Notes under the pieces: model-generated
The model's input: only the letters and a program-made list of their open reading frames with translations
Told to the model about the DNA's origin: nothing
Database searches by the model: none
Origin: Nonomuraea turcica
Lineage (GTDB): Bacteria > Actinomycetota > Actinomycetes > Streptosporangiales > Streptosporangiaceae
Reading direction: 5' to 3'
Length of the DNA stretch: 64,000 nt
NCBI RefSeq assembly: GCF_030718205.1
Contig: NZ_JAUZQF010000040.1
Location: forward strand, 1-64,000
Program-made: the position numbers and the translations under genes
Part shown: one piece after another, positions 40,738-49,647 of the stretch
How the letters are laid out: every line of letters starts with the position of its first letter
Position numbering within the stretch: position 1 is the first letter of the stretch

Positions 40738-40774
40738 CCTCCGGCGCACCCCCGTTAAGCAGGCACGCCGGAGG
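40738..40774 (-). terminator. Terminator-like hairpin after the DUF397 gene
   Basis: CCTCCGGCG (40738-40746) pairs with CGCCGGAGG (40766-40774), a 9-bp perfect stem with a 19-nt loop, directly downstream of the DUF397 stop. There is no U-tract, as is usual in high-GC actinomycetes. Confidence 0.5.
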
Positions 40775-40785
40775 TTAACACGGTG

Positions 40786-41022
40786 TTACACGAGGAGGCC
40801 GTCGAATTCTCCGTCCTTCACGCCGAGCACTAGGGCCCGGATCTCGTCGCGTGTGTAGATGAGGGCAGGGCCGTCGGGGAAGCGCGAGTTGCGCACCGCG
40901 ATGGCGCCGTCGGGCAGCTGCGCGAGCTCCACGCAGTTGCCCTGCGAGTTGCTGTAGCGGCTCTTGCGCCAGGCGACCTGCGTCAGATCGGTCGCCGGCA
41001 TGCCGTTGTAGGTCTGGTTCAT
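40786..41022 (-). CDS. DUF397 protein
   Basis: A 78-residue DUF397 protein. The family core is clear: WRKSRYSNSQGNCVELAQLP (about 18-37), IAVRNSRFPDGPALIYTRDE. Such proteins sit beside Scr1/WhiJ-type HTH regulators and act with them as small partner proteins; some are toxin-like when unpaired. Its ATG comes right after the stop of the HTH gene (end 41023), so the two are in one transcript. Cytoplasmic. Confidence 0.9.
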   Translation of the reverse strand: MNQTYNGMPATDLTQVAWRKSRYSNSQGNCVELAQLPDGAIAVRNSRFPDGPALIYTRDEIRALVLGVKDGEFDGLLV

Positions 41023-41889
41023 CTAAATCTTTCTGAGAAGACCGCCGATGAGCTCGACGGTGCCCCCTGGCGTGGTGCTTTCCACGCACAGCTGCTCCAT
41101 GGCCGTGAGGTACGGATCGACGTCCTCACGCTTGTCCAGGTACAGGGCACCCCAGAGTTGCTCGACGTAGACAACGTCCGACAAGTCGGACTCGGGAAAC
41201 CGCAAGATGCTGAACGCACCCCCCTCAGCGGCGTGCTTGCCGAATCTGAAGGGCATCACCTGAATGGTGATGTTGGGCAGGGCAGCGACCTCCAGCAGAT
41301 GCTGGAGCTGCTCGCGCATGACCTCCCGTCCGCCGATGGTCCGCATGAGCGCCGCCTCGTCGATGACGGCCCACAGCCGGGGTCCGTCCTTCTGGCTGAA
41401 GCGCTCCTGACGCTGCATGCGCAGGTGCACGCGGCGTTCGATTCTGTCGGAACCCGCATCGGGGTGGCCCAGCTGAAAGACCGATCGCGCGTACGAGGCC
41501 GTCTGCAGCAGGCCCGGCACGAACTGCACCTCATAGGTGCGGATCACACTCGCGGCCTCCTCCAGGCCCACGTAAGTGGTGAACCACGCGGGCAGCTCGG
41601 CCGAATACTTGTGCCACCACCCGGGGGTGTTGGCCTCGCGAACCATCTCCAGCAGAGCTCGGCGGTCGGCGTCGTCGACGACGCCGTACAGGGTGAGAAG
41701 GTCTTCCACGTCACGTGTCTTGAATCCGACACGGCCGAGCTCCATACGACTGATCTTGGACTCGGACGCCCGGATGTGGAATCCGGCCTGTGCCCGGTCA
41801 AGCCCGCTGGCTTCACGCAGGCGCCTCAGGCTCGCCCCCAGCATGATGCGCCGAACGGTCGAGCCGGAACCGGGCGGATCAATGGACAC
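41023..41889 (-). CDS. Scr1/WhiJ-type XRE helix-turn-helix regulator (DUF5753)
   Basis: A 288-residue regulator with an N-terminal XRE HTH (about 12-70, LGASLRRLREASGLDRAQAG) and a C-terminal DUF5753 domain (about 105-280, YVGLEEAASVIRTYEVQFVPG, LLQTASYAR). In Streptomyces such genes pair with DUF397 proteins and a HATPase gene and affect development or antibiotic control (WhiJ/AbaA type). Here all three are present: DUF397 directly downstream and the HATPase divergent. ATG start. The divergent region contains several TGCAC repeats that may be its operator. Confidence 0.92.
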   Translation of the reverse strand: MSIDPPGSGSTVRRIMLGASLRRLREASGLDRAQAGFHIRASESKISRMELGRVGFKTRDVEDLLTLYGVVDDADRRALLEMVREANTPGWWHKYSAELPAWFTTYVGLEEAASVIRTYEVQFVPGLLQTASYARSVFQLGHPDAGSDRIERRVHLRMQRQERFSQKDGPRLWAVIDEAALMRTIGGREVMREQLQHLLEVAALPNITIQVMPFRFGKHAAEGGAFSILRFPESDLSDVVYVEQLWGALYLDKREDVDPYLTAMEQLCVESTTPGGTVELIGGLLRKI

Positions 41890-42007
41890 GTGCTGCTCCT
41901 TGGTCGTTTCCTCGCGACACAGTCTGTCACTTCACGGCCGAAAGATCATGGCCGCGGGCAAGATCCCCTTTCCCCCATATTGACCATTTGATGGCTACCG
42001 TAGCGTG

Positions 42008-42050
42008 TGCACGGATTGTCTGCACGTGCATTCGCTCTTGCACCTGCACG
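42008..42050. promoter_or_regulatory. TGCAC repeat cluster, possible Scr1/WhiJ-type operator
   Basis: TGCAC occurs at 42008, 42021, 42039 and 42045, and TGCACGTGCA (42021-42030) is a perfect 10-bp palindrome. The cluster lies in the leader of the HATPase gene and 120-160 bp from the HTH gene start. A related dyad, GCTAC-C-GTAGC, is at 41994-42004. Confidence 0.4.
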
Positions 42051-42065
42051 AGAGTTTGCCGCACA

Positions 42066-42572
42066 ATGATCACCGTGCAATCCACCACGGCGCCGCCCGG
42101 CCAGTGGACCACGTTCGATTGGTGGCCCCCGCTCGGCTGGTGGCCGGAGGCGGCACGCGATCTGCTGGTCCCCGGGCCTTACGCGAGCGCCACCTTCGTG
42201 CTCCCGCCCACCCCGTCCTCGGTCCACTCCGCCCGCAGCTTCACCGTCGGCGCCCTGACGGGATGGGGGCTCTCCGAGCTGATCGAGAACATGGAGCTGG
42301 TGGTCTCCGAGCTGGCGACCAACGCGTTGCGCCACGGCCTGCGCCTGACCGGCTCGCCGCGCGACTGCCCCGTCCACATGTCGCTCGTCCGCCAGGGACC
42401 ACTGGTGACCTGCGCCTTCACCGATCCAGGCTCCTCGGTGCCGGTGCTGCGCTACCCTGGGCCCCTGGACACCGGTGGCCTCGGACTCCACATCGTCGAA
42501 TCACTCAGCCACCGCTGGGGCTGGTCGGCGCTGACACCTCAAGGGAAGATCGTCTGGGCAGTCCTCTCCTGA
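42066..42572 (+). CDS. Anti-sigma-regulatory-factor-like HATPase
   Basis: A 168-residue single-domain HATPase_c_3 protein (SpoIIAB/RsbW-like). The N-box reads ELVVSELATNALRHGLRL (about 79-96) and the G1 box is in FTDPGSSVPVLR with the ATP-lid GGLGLHIVESLSHRWGW (about 138-154). It may be a Ser kinase or simply bind ATP and a partner. ATG at 42066 (MITVQSTTAPP) fits relatives; the frame is open for 26 more codons of Cys-rich noise upstream. It is divergent from the Scr1-type regulator, the standard arrangement for this trio. Confidence 0.85.
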   Translation: MITVQSTTAPPGQWTTFDWWPPLGWWPEAARDLLVPGPYASATFVLPPTPSSVHSARSFTVGALTGWGLSELIENMELVVSELATNALRHGLRLTGSPRDCPVHMSLVRQGPLVTCAFTDPGSSVPVLRYPGPLDTGGLGLHIVESLSHRWGWSALTPQGKIVWAVLS

Positions 42573-42650
42573 CCGGAGGTGGTCTGCATTACCGTGGATG
42601 GTCATGGCTCACGGTGAGTCCCGCGTGCGACCCCATGAGAGTGCTGACGG

Positions 42651-45080
42651 ATGGAAGATCACCTGCTCGGCTGGCTGCGAACACTAGACGAAGACAGGCT
42701 TGCCCGCATCCTGGCGAACAGGCCCGACGCCATCGCGGCGCCGTGGCCGCGGCGGCTCGACACGCTCGCCCAGCGCCTCGGCAACGGCTTCGCCGTGATG
42801 GAGACGCTGCAGCGGCTGCCGCTGCCCTGCCTGCAGCTGGCCGAGGCGGCGCTGGCCCTGCGCGAGCCCACCGCAGAGCGGCTTGCCGCCTTCGTCGACG
42901 CGCCGGCCGATGACGTGATCGGCTGGCTCGAGCACCTCTATGACCACGCGCTGGCCTGGCCGGGCGAGGACGGCGTGATCCACCTGGCGGAGGGCGTCAC
43001 GCGCTGGTGGGCGGCGCCGCTCGGCCTCGGCGAGCCGCTCGACCACTACCTCAACTCCTGGACGATCAGCAACGACGCGCTGCGCGCGCTCGCCCGTAAC
43101 CTCGGCCTGCCCGCCCAGGGCCACAAACGCCGCACGATCGCCCGCGTGGCCGAGACGCTCGGCGACGCCGAGCGGATCAAGGCGCTGATCCAGGGCGCCC
43201 CCGACGGCACCGCCGCGCTGCTCGACCGGTTCGCCTGGGAAGGGCCCGCGCTGCCCGTGGACGGCGGCAGGTTCGTCATGCCCGGCACGCCGGAAAAGTG
43301 GTGCGCCGACCACGGCATGCTCTTCCGTCCCAGCTGGCATGTGGCCGAGATCCCCCGCGAGGTGGCCATCTGCCTGCGCGGCCCCGGCTACCACCCGCCG
43401 TTCGTGCCCGCGGCGCCCGAGGTCGCCACGATCCCGGTCGATCCCGAAGAGGTCGACCACCTGATGACGCTGGCCGCGCCGCACGTGGTCGAGCGGTGCG
43501 CGGCCCTGCTCGACAACACCTCCAAGACGCCCCTGCCGCTGCTGAAGACCGGCGGCGTGGGCGTGCGCGAGATCCGCAGGGTGGCCAAGGAGACCGGCTG
43601 CGACGAGGACGAGACCCGCCTGCTGCTGGAGATCTGCGCGGTGGCCAGACTGCTGGCCTGGGACGAGCCCGCCGGCGGTCTGGTGCCCACTGAGCGCTTC
43701 GATCGCTGGCGGCTGGACGAGGGCGCGGCCCGGCTGCGTGTGCTGCTGTCGGCGTGGTGGCGCATGGAGCGCTCATCGCTCCGCAAGATCGACGGCAAGT
43801 ACGGCACCGTGCTCGGCGACGACCCCGCGGGCAGCGCCGTGGCCCGGGTGCGCCGGTCGGTGTTGCCGGTGCTGGCCTGCCTGCCCGCCGGCACGGCGTT
43901 CGCCGATCGCGACAGCCTCATCGCGAGCGTCCACTGGCACGCGCCGCTGATCGACCGTCAGCTGCTGCTGGACTGCGCGCCGCCGGTGCTGGACGAGGCC
44001 AGGCTGCTCGGGCTGGTGGCCAACGACGCGCTGACCGATCTCGGCCGGGGGCTGGCGGGTCTCACGGCCCAGCCCGGGGACGAGAACGACGAGGCCGTGC
44101 CCATGGTCGAGCACGATCCCGTGCTGGTCGAGGTGTCCACGCGGGCGCTGGCGAGCGTGCGCAGGAGCGCGTTGTTCGGCCCTGACCTGACGGCGGTGGT
44201 GACCGGCCCGCCGTCGGCGGAGCTGGCGGCGCTGCTGGACCGGGTCGCCGAGCGCGAGTCGCGGGGTGCCGCCTCGGTGTGGCGTTTCACCGCCGAGAGC
44301 GTGCGCCGGGCGCTCGACCGCGGTTACGAGGCCGACGACCTGCTCGACGAGCTGGCTGCGGTGGGTGCGATCCCGCAGCCGCTCGAATATCTCGTGCGCG
44401 ACACCGCGCGGCGGCACGGTGAGGTGACGGTCACCACGGTCGGCTGCGTCATCCAGGCCGGCGACCCCGCGCTGCTCGCCGAGATCGCCGCACACCGGCG
44501 GCTGGGCCGGCTCGGCCTGCGCCTGCTGGCCCCCACCGTGCTGGTGAGCTCGGCCGAGGCCGAGCGCACGCTGTCCGCACTCCGGGAGGCCGGCTACGCG
44601 CCGGTGCCCGTCTCCGACACCGGCGAGATCACCATCCACCGGGTCAGGGCCACGGAGCTCGCCGAGCGCGAGGAGCCGATCAACGGCAAGCTGATCCTGC
44701 TGCCCGGCGGCCAGGTGGCCGAGCTTCCCGGCCTAGGTGGGTTGGAGGCGCCGGCTCACCTGCTGGCCGAGCCGCCGCCCGACCCGGGCGAGCACGCCCG
44801 CCGGCTGATCGCCGCCAGCCGGGCCGAGGCCGACAAGAGCGGCCGCACCTGGGCGATCATCGGCAGGATGGCGACCAGGCTGCCGACGGCACAGCAGTCG
44901 CTGCTGGGCTTCGTGGTGGACCGGGGCGTGCGGGCCGGCATCACGCTCACCGACGGGCTGACCGCCACGATCAGCCACGGCGAGCTCAACGGCGGCGCGC
45001 TCGACGCCTGGTGCGAGGAGGCGGGCGACTACCTGGAGTTCCCCCTCGCCGAGATCGTCGAGGTCAGAGGAGCTTTTTAG
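42651..45080 (+). CDS. Helicase-associated domain protein
   Basis: An 809-residue actinobacterial protein usually annotated as helicase-associated (Helicase_C_3), often encoded near an XPB-type helicase. The C-terminal domain is visible around GEVTVTTVGCVIQAGDPALLAEI, GLRLLAPTVLVSS, and LIAASRAEADKSGR. The N-terminal 550 residues are helical repeats (LPLPCLQLAEAALALREPTA). It has no Walker motifs, so it is not itself a helicase, and it probably works in DNA repair or transcription-coupled processes. No helicase gene is adjacent. ATG start with weak Shine-Dalgarno. The end overlaps the convergent iron-binding-protein gene by 17 bp. Confidence 0.8.
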   Translation: MEDHLLGWLRTLDEDRLARILANRPDAIAAPWPRRLDTLAQRLGNGFAVMETLQRLPLPCLQLAEAALALREPTAERLAAFVDAPADDVIGWLEHLYDHALAWPGEDGVIHLAEGVTRWWAAPLGLGEPLDHYLNSWTISNDALRALARNLGLPAQGHKRRTIARVAETLGDAERIKALIQGAPDGTAALLDRFAWEGPALPVDGGRFVMPGTPEKWCADHGMLFRPSWHVAEIPREVAICLRGPGYHPPFVPAAPEVATIPVDPEEVDHLMTLAAPHVVERCAALLDNTSKTPLPLLKTGGVGVREIRRVAKETGCDEDETRLLLEICAVARLLAWDEPAGGLVPTERFDRWRLDEGAARLRVLLSAWWRMERSSLRKIDGKYGTVLGDDPAGSAVARVRRSVLPVLACLPAGTAFADRDSLIASVHWHAPLIDRQLLLDCAPPVLDEARLLGLVANDALTDLGRGLAGLTAQPGDENDEAVPMVEHDPVLVEVSTRALASVRRSALFGPDLTAVVTGPPSAELAALLDRVAERESRGAASVWRFTAESVRRALDRGYEADDLLDELAAVGAIPQPLEYLVRDTARRHGEVTVTTVGCVIQAGDPALLAEIAAHRRLGRLGLRLLAPTVLVSSAEAERTLSALREAGYAPVPVSDTGEITIHRVRATELAEREEPINGKLILLPGGQVAELPGLGGLEAPAHLLAEPPPDPGEHARRLIAASRAEADKSGRTWAIIGRMATRLPTAQQSLLGFVVDRGVRAGITLTDGLTATISHGELNGGALDAWCEEAGDYLEFPLAEIVEVRGAF

Positions 45081-46077
45081 CCTTCTTCAGGTTCGCCACG
45101 AGGGCCTCGAGGAAGTCCGCGTACCCCTGATAGCTGTAGGGCGCCTCGGCGTTCCACGGGTAGAGCTGGCCGGCCTTGACGGCGGGGAGCTTGGCGAAGG
45201 TGGGCTTCTTCATCATCTCCTCAGGCTTGAGCGCCTGGGTGCGGGTGTCGTAGAGGATGACGTCGGCCGCGTACTCGTCGGCGTTCTCCCAGCTCAGCGT
45301 CTGGAAGAAGCCGCCCTCGTCCACCTTGGACGGGGTGACCACGTTCAGCCCGGCCTCGGTGAGGTGGACGATGTCCGGATACTCGGGCGGGTTGACCACC
45401 CAGAAGGCGTCCGCGCCGCCCGACGCCATGAGGATCTTGAGGTCCTTGAACTGGGCGAGCTCCTTGGTGGCGGCCTCCATGCGGGCCTTGGCCTCGGGCA
45501 CGCCCTGCAGGTCGGCGCCGAGGGACGTGGCGAGCTCCTCGTACTTGGAGATCACCTGGGTGGCACTCTTGCCGGTGAGCATGATGCCGGCGGTCGGGGC
45601 GACCTGCTCGATGGTGTCCTTGGACTTCTCGGGCACGTACCAGAGGGTGCCCTTGATGTACATGCTGCTGACCAGGAGGTCCGGCTGGAGCGCGATGTAC
45701 TGCTCGACGTTGAACTCGTCCCACACGTTGCCCAGGCCCTGGACCTTGGTGATGTCGACGTTGCCGACCTGCGGGTCCTTGCTGCCGTCCTTGAGCTTGT
45801 GGGGGCCGAACACCGCGATGGGGCGCACGCCGAAGTCCCACAGCGCGGCGGCCGCGCCGACCTGGGCCACGATCCTGGAGGGGACCTTGGGCTGGTCGAT
45901 CTTCTTGTCGCGGTCATCGGTGAACGACCAGGCCTGGGCCGCGGGGGCGGAGGAACCGGCCGTGGTGGGCTGCGCTTGTGTGCCACCGTCGTCGCCGCAC
46001 GCCGCCAGCGTCACGGCCGCCGCGAGTCCTGCCGTGGCCGACAGGAAGCCCCTGCGTGCCAGTACCGGTCCCGACAT
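45064..46077 (-). CDS. Iron-siderophore-binding lipoprotein
   Basis: A 337-residue ABC transporter binding protein. The N-terminus combines a twin-arginine-like motif (ARRGFLSATAG) with the lipobox LAAC (near residue 26), so it is probably exported folded and lipidated. The two-lobe FepB/FhuD-like domain follows (VPSRIVAQVGAAAALWDFGV, QPDLLVSSMY). The ATG at 46077 is preferred over one at 46083 because AGGAG lies 6 nt before it. It is divergent from two permease genes and an ATPase, with two iron boxes between. Expression should rise when iron is low. Confidence 0.9.
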   Translation of the reverse strand: MSGPVLARRGFLSATAGLAAAVTLAACGDDGGTQAQPTTAGSSAPAAQAWSFTDDRDKKIDQPKVPSRIVAQVGAAAALWDFGVRPIAVFGPHKLKDGSKDPQVGNVDITKVQGLGNVWDEFNVEQYIALQPDLLVSSMYIKGTLWYVPEKSKDTIEQVAPTAGIMLTGKSATQVISKYEELATSLGADLQGVPEAKARMEAATKELAQFKDLKILMASGGADAFWVVNPPEYPDIVHLTEAGLNVVTPSKVDEGGFFQTLSWENADEYAADVILYDTRTQALKPEEMMKKPTFAKLPAVKAGQLYPWNAEAPYSYQGYADFLEALVANLKKAKKLL

Positions 46078-46087
46078 GGTCATCTCC

Positions 46088-46106
46088 TAAGGTTAGGCTT
46101 GCCTTG
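46088..46106. promoter_or_regulatory. DtxR/IdeR-type iron box 1
   Basis: TAAGGTTAGGCTTGCCTTG matches the consensus TWAGGTTAGSCTWACCTWA at 17 of 19 positions. It lies just upstream of the binding-protein start, so iron-loaded regulator would repress it. Confidence 0.75.
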
Positions 46107-46117
46107 CTACAAGCCCA

Positions 46118-46136
46118 TTAGATTAGCCTTGCCTAA
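46118..46136. promoter_or_regulatory. DtxR/IdeR-type iron box 2
   Basis: TTAGATTAGCCTTGCCTAA matches the IdeR consensus at 17 of 19 positions. It is 30 bp from box 1 and close to the permease gene start, so each box probably serves one direction. Confidence 0.75.
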
Positions 46137-46162
46137 GTTTGACTGCGACGAGAGGGGTTCGG

Positions 46163-47230
46163 GTGCGCCCGGCGGTGACCATGGACCAGGCGGCCGAGGA
46201 GGCGGCCGAGTCCGCGAAGAGACCGGCGTGGGCGCGTCCCGGGGTGCTGGCGATCGGACTCGTCGCCGCCCTGGCGGTGCTGGCCCTGATGGCGATGGCC
46301 AGCGTGGCGCTCGGCGCCCGGTCCGTGCCGTTCGCCACGGTGATCGACGCCTTCCTGGCGCCGGACGGCTCGAACGACCACACGGTCATCCGGGAGCTGC
46401 GCGTGCCGCGTACGCTGCTCGGGCTCGGTGTGGGCGCCACGCTGGGCCTGGCCGGGGCGCTCATGCAGAGCCTGACCCGCAACCCCCTCGCCGACCCCGG
46501 GCTGCTGGGCATCAACGAGGGCGCGGCGCTGGGCGTCACGCTGGCGCTCGGCCTGTTCGGGCTCACCGATCCCGCCGTCTACGTGTGGTTCGCGTTCGGC
46601 GGGGCCGCGCTGGCCTCCGTGATGGTCTACTCGCTCGCCTCGGCGGGCCGCTCGGGCTCCAGCCCGGTACGTCTCACGCTCGCGGGCGTCGCGCTCGGCA
46701 TGGTGGCCACGGCCATCGCCTCGGCGATCCTGCGGATGGACTCGCAGACCTTCGACCGGATGCGGTTCTGGCTGACCGGGTCGCTGGCCGGGCAGACGGC
46801 CGACACGCTGGTGCGGCTGGCCCCGTTCATGGTCGCCGGGCTGGTGCTCGGACTGTCGCTGGCCAGGCCGCTCAACATGCTGGCGCTCGGCGACGACGCG
46901 GGCAAGGCGCTGGGCGTGGCCGTGGGCCGCACCAGGGCGCTCACCGGAGTGGCGGTCACGCTGCTCTGCGGGGCGGCCACCGCCGCGGCCGGGCCGCTGT
47001 GGTTCGTGGGGCTGATCGTGCCGCATGCGGTGCGCGCGCTGGTGGGGCCCGACCAGCGGTGGGTGTTGCCGTACTCGGCGGTGGCCGCGCCGGTGCTGCT
47101 ACTGGGGGCCGACGTGGTGGGCCGCCTCATCGCCCGCCCGGGAGAGGTGCAGGTGGGGATCGTGTGGGCGGTGATCGGCGCGCCGATCTTCATCATGCTG
47201 GCCAGGCGGAAGCGGGTGGCGGCGCTGTGA
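46163..47230 (+). CDS. Iron-siderophore ABC permease, first subunit
   Basis: A 355-residue FecCD-family permease with about 10 membrane helices. Motifs: ELRVPRTLLGLGVGATLGLAG (in two halves), MQSLTRNPLADPGLLGIN (about 112-129), and GLIVPHAVRALVGPDQRWVL. The start is GTG at 46163, chosen because AGAGGGG lies 5 nt upstream; a TTG 24 nt earlier adjoins iron box 2 and has no Shine-Dalgarno. Its stop overlaps the next permease start (GTGA). It forms a heterodimeric channel with that gene product. Confidence 0.9.
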   Translation: MRPAVTMDQAAEEAAESAKRPAWARPGVLAIGLVAALAVLALMAMASVALGARSVPFATVIDAFLAPDGSNDHTVIRELRVPRTLLGLGVGATLGLAGALMQSLTRNPLADPGLLGINEGAALGVTLALGLFGLTDPAVYVWFAFGGAALASVMVYSLASAGRSGSSPVRLTLAGVALGMVATAIASAILRMDSQTFDRMRFWLTGSLAGQTADTLVRLAPFMVAGLVLGLSLARPLNMLALGDDAGKALGVAVGRTRALTGVAVTLLCGAATAAAGPLWFVGLIVPHAVRALVGPDQRWVLPYSAVAAPVLLLGADVVGRLIARPGEVQVGIVWAVIGAPIFIMLARRKRVAAL

Positions 47231-48234
47231 ACGTCCGGGTCGGCCCCTATTCCGTACGGCTGGCGCCCCGCGCCCTGCTCGTCACCGCCGCCCTCCTGCT
47301 GGTCGCCTGTGTGGTGGCCGTGGCCGCGATCTCGACGGGCGAGTTCACCGTGCCCGTGCCCGACATCATCACCGCGCTCTTCGGCCAGGGCACACCGGTC
47401 GCCGAGCTGATCGTGAGCAAGCTGCGCGCGCCGCGTGTGGTGACGGGGCTGCTGGTCGGCGCGGCGTTCGGGATGAGCGGCGCGATCTTCCAGAGCCTCA
47501 CCAGGAACCCTCTGGGCAGCCCCGACTTCATCGGCTTCACCGCCGGGGCCTCGACGGGCGGCATCATCGCCGTGGTTGCGGGCGGCTCGGCCATGACGAT
47601 CGCCGGCGGCGCGCTGGCGGGGTGCGTCGTCACGGCCGTGCTCGTGTACGCGCTGGCCTTCCGCGGCGGCGTGCAGGGCTACCGGCTGGTCCTCGTCGGC
47701 ATCGGGGCGAACGCGCTCTTGCTGGCGGTCAACTCGTACCTGCTGACCAGGGCGAACATCAACGACGCGGCCACCGCGGGCGCGTGGCTCACCGGCAGCC
47801 TGAGCGGGCGCGGCTGGGACCACGCGCTACCGGTCGCGCTGGCGGTGGCTCTGCTGGTTCCCGTGTGCCTGTATCTGGCGCGGCCCATGCGGATGATCGA
47901 GATGGGCGACGACGCGGCCAAGGCCATGGGCATCAGGGTCGAGCCGGTCCGCGCGGTGGCCATCACGGCCGGCGTGCTGCTGTCCGGCGTGGCCACCGCC
48001 GCCGCCGGCCCCGTGATCTTCGTCGCGCTCGCCGCGCCCCAGCTGGCCCGGCGGCTCACCCGCTCCCCCGGCGTCACGATGGGCGCCTCGGCGCTGATGG
48101 GGGCCGTGCTGCTGACGGGCGCCGACCTGGCGGCACAGCGGCTGCTCGCCCCCACCCAGCTGCCCGTCGGCGTGCTGACCGCCGCCATCGGGGGCACGTA
48201 CCTCGCCCTGCTCCTGCGAAAGGACCGCCACTGA
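47227..48234 (+). CDS. Iron-siderophore ABC permease, second subunit
   Basis: A 335-residue FecCD-family permease: KLRAPRVVTGLLVGAAFGMS, FQSLTRNPLGSPDFIGFTAG (about 87-106), and VIFVALAAPQLARRLTRSPG. The GTG start overlaps the previous stop by 4 bp, and its own stop overlaps the ATPase start by one base (TGATG), so translation is coupled through the operon. It pairs with the first permease to form the membrane channel for ferric siderophore. Confidence 0.9.
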   Translation: MNVRVGPYSVRLAPRALLVTAALLLVACVVAVAAISTGEFTVPVPDIITALFGQGTPVAELIVSKLRAPRVVTGLLVGAAFGMSGAIFQSLTRNPLGSPDFIGFTAGASTGGIIAVVAGGSAMTIAGGALAGCVVTAVLVYALAFRGGVQGYRLVLVGIGANALLLAVNSYLLTRANINDAATAGAWLTGSLSGRGWDHALPVALAVALLVPVCLYLARPMRMIEMGDDAAKAMGIRVEPVRAVAITAGVLLSGVATAAAGPVIFVALAAPQLARRLTRSPGVTMGASALMGAVLLTGADLAAQRLLAPTQLPVGVLTAAIGGTYLALLLRKDRH

Positions 48235-49040
48235 TGCCCGATGCGCGTCTGTCCGGCACCGGCCTGACCCTCGCCTACGACCAGCGTGTCGTGGCCACGG
48301 ACCTGAGCGTGGCGATCCCCGACGAGTCGTTCACCGTGATCATCGGCCCGAACGCGTGCGGCAAGTCCACCCTGCTGCGGGCCCTGGCCAGGATGCTCAA
48401 GCCCAAGACCGGGGCCGTGCACCTGGACGGGAGCGTCATCACCTCGCTGCCGTCGAAAGAGGTGGCGCGACGGCTCGGCCTGCTGCCGCAGAGCTCGATC
48501 GTGCCGGACGGGATCACCGTCGCGGACCTGGTGGCCCGTGGCCGGTATCCGCACCAGCGCCTCATGCGGCAGTGGTCGCGGGCCGACGAGGCGGCCGTGA
48601 TCGAGGCCATGCGCTCCACCGACGTGGCCGAGCTGGCCGACCGGATCGTGGACGAGCTGTCCGGCGGGCAGCGGCAGCGGGTGTGGCTGGCCATGGCGCT
48701 GGCGCAGGAGACGCCGATCCTGCTGCTGGACGAGCCGACCACGTTCCTGGACATCTCCCACCAGATCGAGGTCCTCGATCTGTGCGCGGACCTCCACGAG
48801 GCGGGGCGGACCATGGTGGCGGTGCTGCACGACCTGAACCAGGCGTGCAGGTACGCCACTCACCTGATCGTGATGCGTGCCGGGACGATCGTGGCCGAGG
48901 GCGATCCCGCCGAGATCGTCACCCCTGAGCTGGTGCAGGAGGTGTTCGACCTGCGCTGCGAGATCATCCCCGACCCGCAGTCCGACACCCCTCTCATCGT
49001 CCCGGAGGCGCGCCGCCGCGTGAGCGCCGCCTCCGCCTGA
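48234..49040 (+). CDS. Iron-siderophore ABC transporter ATPase
   Basis: A 268-residue FepC/FecE-type ATPase. Walker A GPNACGKSTLLRAL (about 38-51; A in place of the usual G or P), Q-loop in LLPQSSIVPDGI, signature LSGGQRQRVWLAMALAQ (about 141-157), Walker B ILLLDEPTTFLDI, and the H-loop VLHDLNQACRYA. The last gene of the operon; it nearly abuts the convergent TetR gene (6 bp). It should be induced under iron limitation through the boxes 2 kb upstream. Confidence 0.93.
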   Translation: MPDARLSGTGLTLAYDQRVVATDLSVAIPDESFTVIIGPNACGKSTLLRALARMLKPKTGAVHLDGSVITSLPSKEVARRLGLLPQSSIVPDGITVADLVARGRYPHQRLMRQWSRADEAAVIEAMRSTDVAELADRIVDELSGGQRQRVWLAMALAQETPILLLDEPTTFLDISHQIEVLDLCADLHEAGRTMVAVLHDLNQACRYATHLIVMRAGTIVAEGDPAEIVTPELVQEVFDLRCEIIPDPQSDTPLIVPEARRRVSAASA

Positions 49041-49046
49041 CACCCG

Positions 49047-49640
49047 TCAGTCCGGACTCGCCACGGCCAGGGCCAGGTCGGTGATGCCCCGCACCGCCCG
49101 GTCCTGGCCGTAGTCGGCTTTCAGCACGCCTGCCGCCTCGGCCCCCACGGCGGCCAGCAACGCGTGCGCCAGGACGTCGGCGTCGGCGCCGGGGCGGGAC
49201 TCCGCCAGCAGGATGGCCACGTGCCGGTGCCAGAACCGGTAGGCGCCGATGCGGTAACGCGCGCCCGGGCTGGCGGTCTCCGACATCCGGACCAGGTCCA
49301 GGTGGTCGAAGAGATAGCGCAGGTAGGCGGCGACGAAGGCGGTCAGCCGCTCGCGGGCGGGCGCGCCGGGGCCGAGCGGCGGCGGGCCCGACAGGATGCG
49401 CTGCTGGAGGTCGCGTTCGCGGTCGTCCAGGAGTGCCACGGCCAGCCCCGACTTGTCGCCGAACCTGCGGAAGAGCGTGCCCTTGCCCACCCCCGCCGCC
49501 GCGGCGATCGCATCCATGGACACCGCCTCCACGCCCTTGTCCGCGAAGAGCGCCGCGGCGGCGGCGAGCACTTTCTCCCTGTTGCGTGCCGCGTCCGCGC
49601 GCTCTTTGGGTGGTCGGGCCCGCAGCAGCTCCAGAGGCAT
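49047..49640 (-). CDS. TetR/AcrR-family regulator
   Basis: A 197-residue TetR-type repressor. The N-terminal HTH (about 17-62) reads NREKVLAAAAALFADKGVEA, then AAAAGVGKGTLFRRFGDKSG; the C-terminal domain is ligand-binding and variable. The ATG at 49640 keeps the operators outside the coding sequence; a GTG at 49682 would add 14 residues over operator 1. It is divergent from a rhodanese gene, and two near-identical inverted repeats lie between, so it probably represses itself and the rhodanese. Confidence 0.9.
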   Translation of the reverse strand: MPLELLRARPPKERADAARNREKVLAAAAALFADKGVEAVSMDAIAAAAGVGKGTLFRRFGDKSGLAVALLDDRERDLQQRILSGPPPLGPGAPARERLTAFVAAYLRYLFDHLDLVRMSETASPGARYRIGAYRFWHRHVAILLAESRPGADADVLAHALLAAVGAEAAGVLKADYGQDRAVRGITDLALAVASPD

Positions 49641-49647
49641 GCTTGAC

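Noticed and set aside
45364..47226. A very long plus-strand frame running into the second permease
   Set aside because: Only the part from 47227 matches a permease; the upstream part is antisense or out of frame to the binding protein and first permease.
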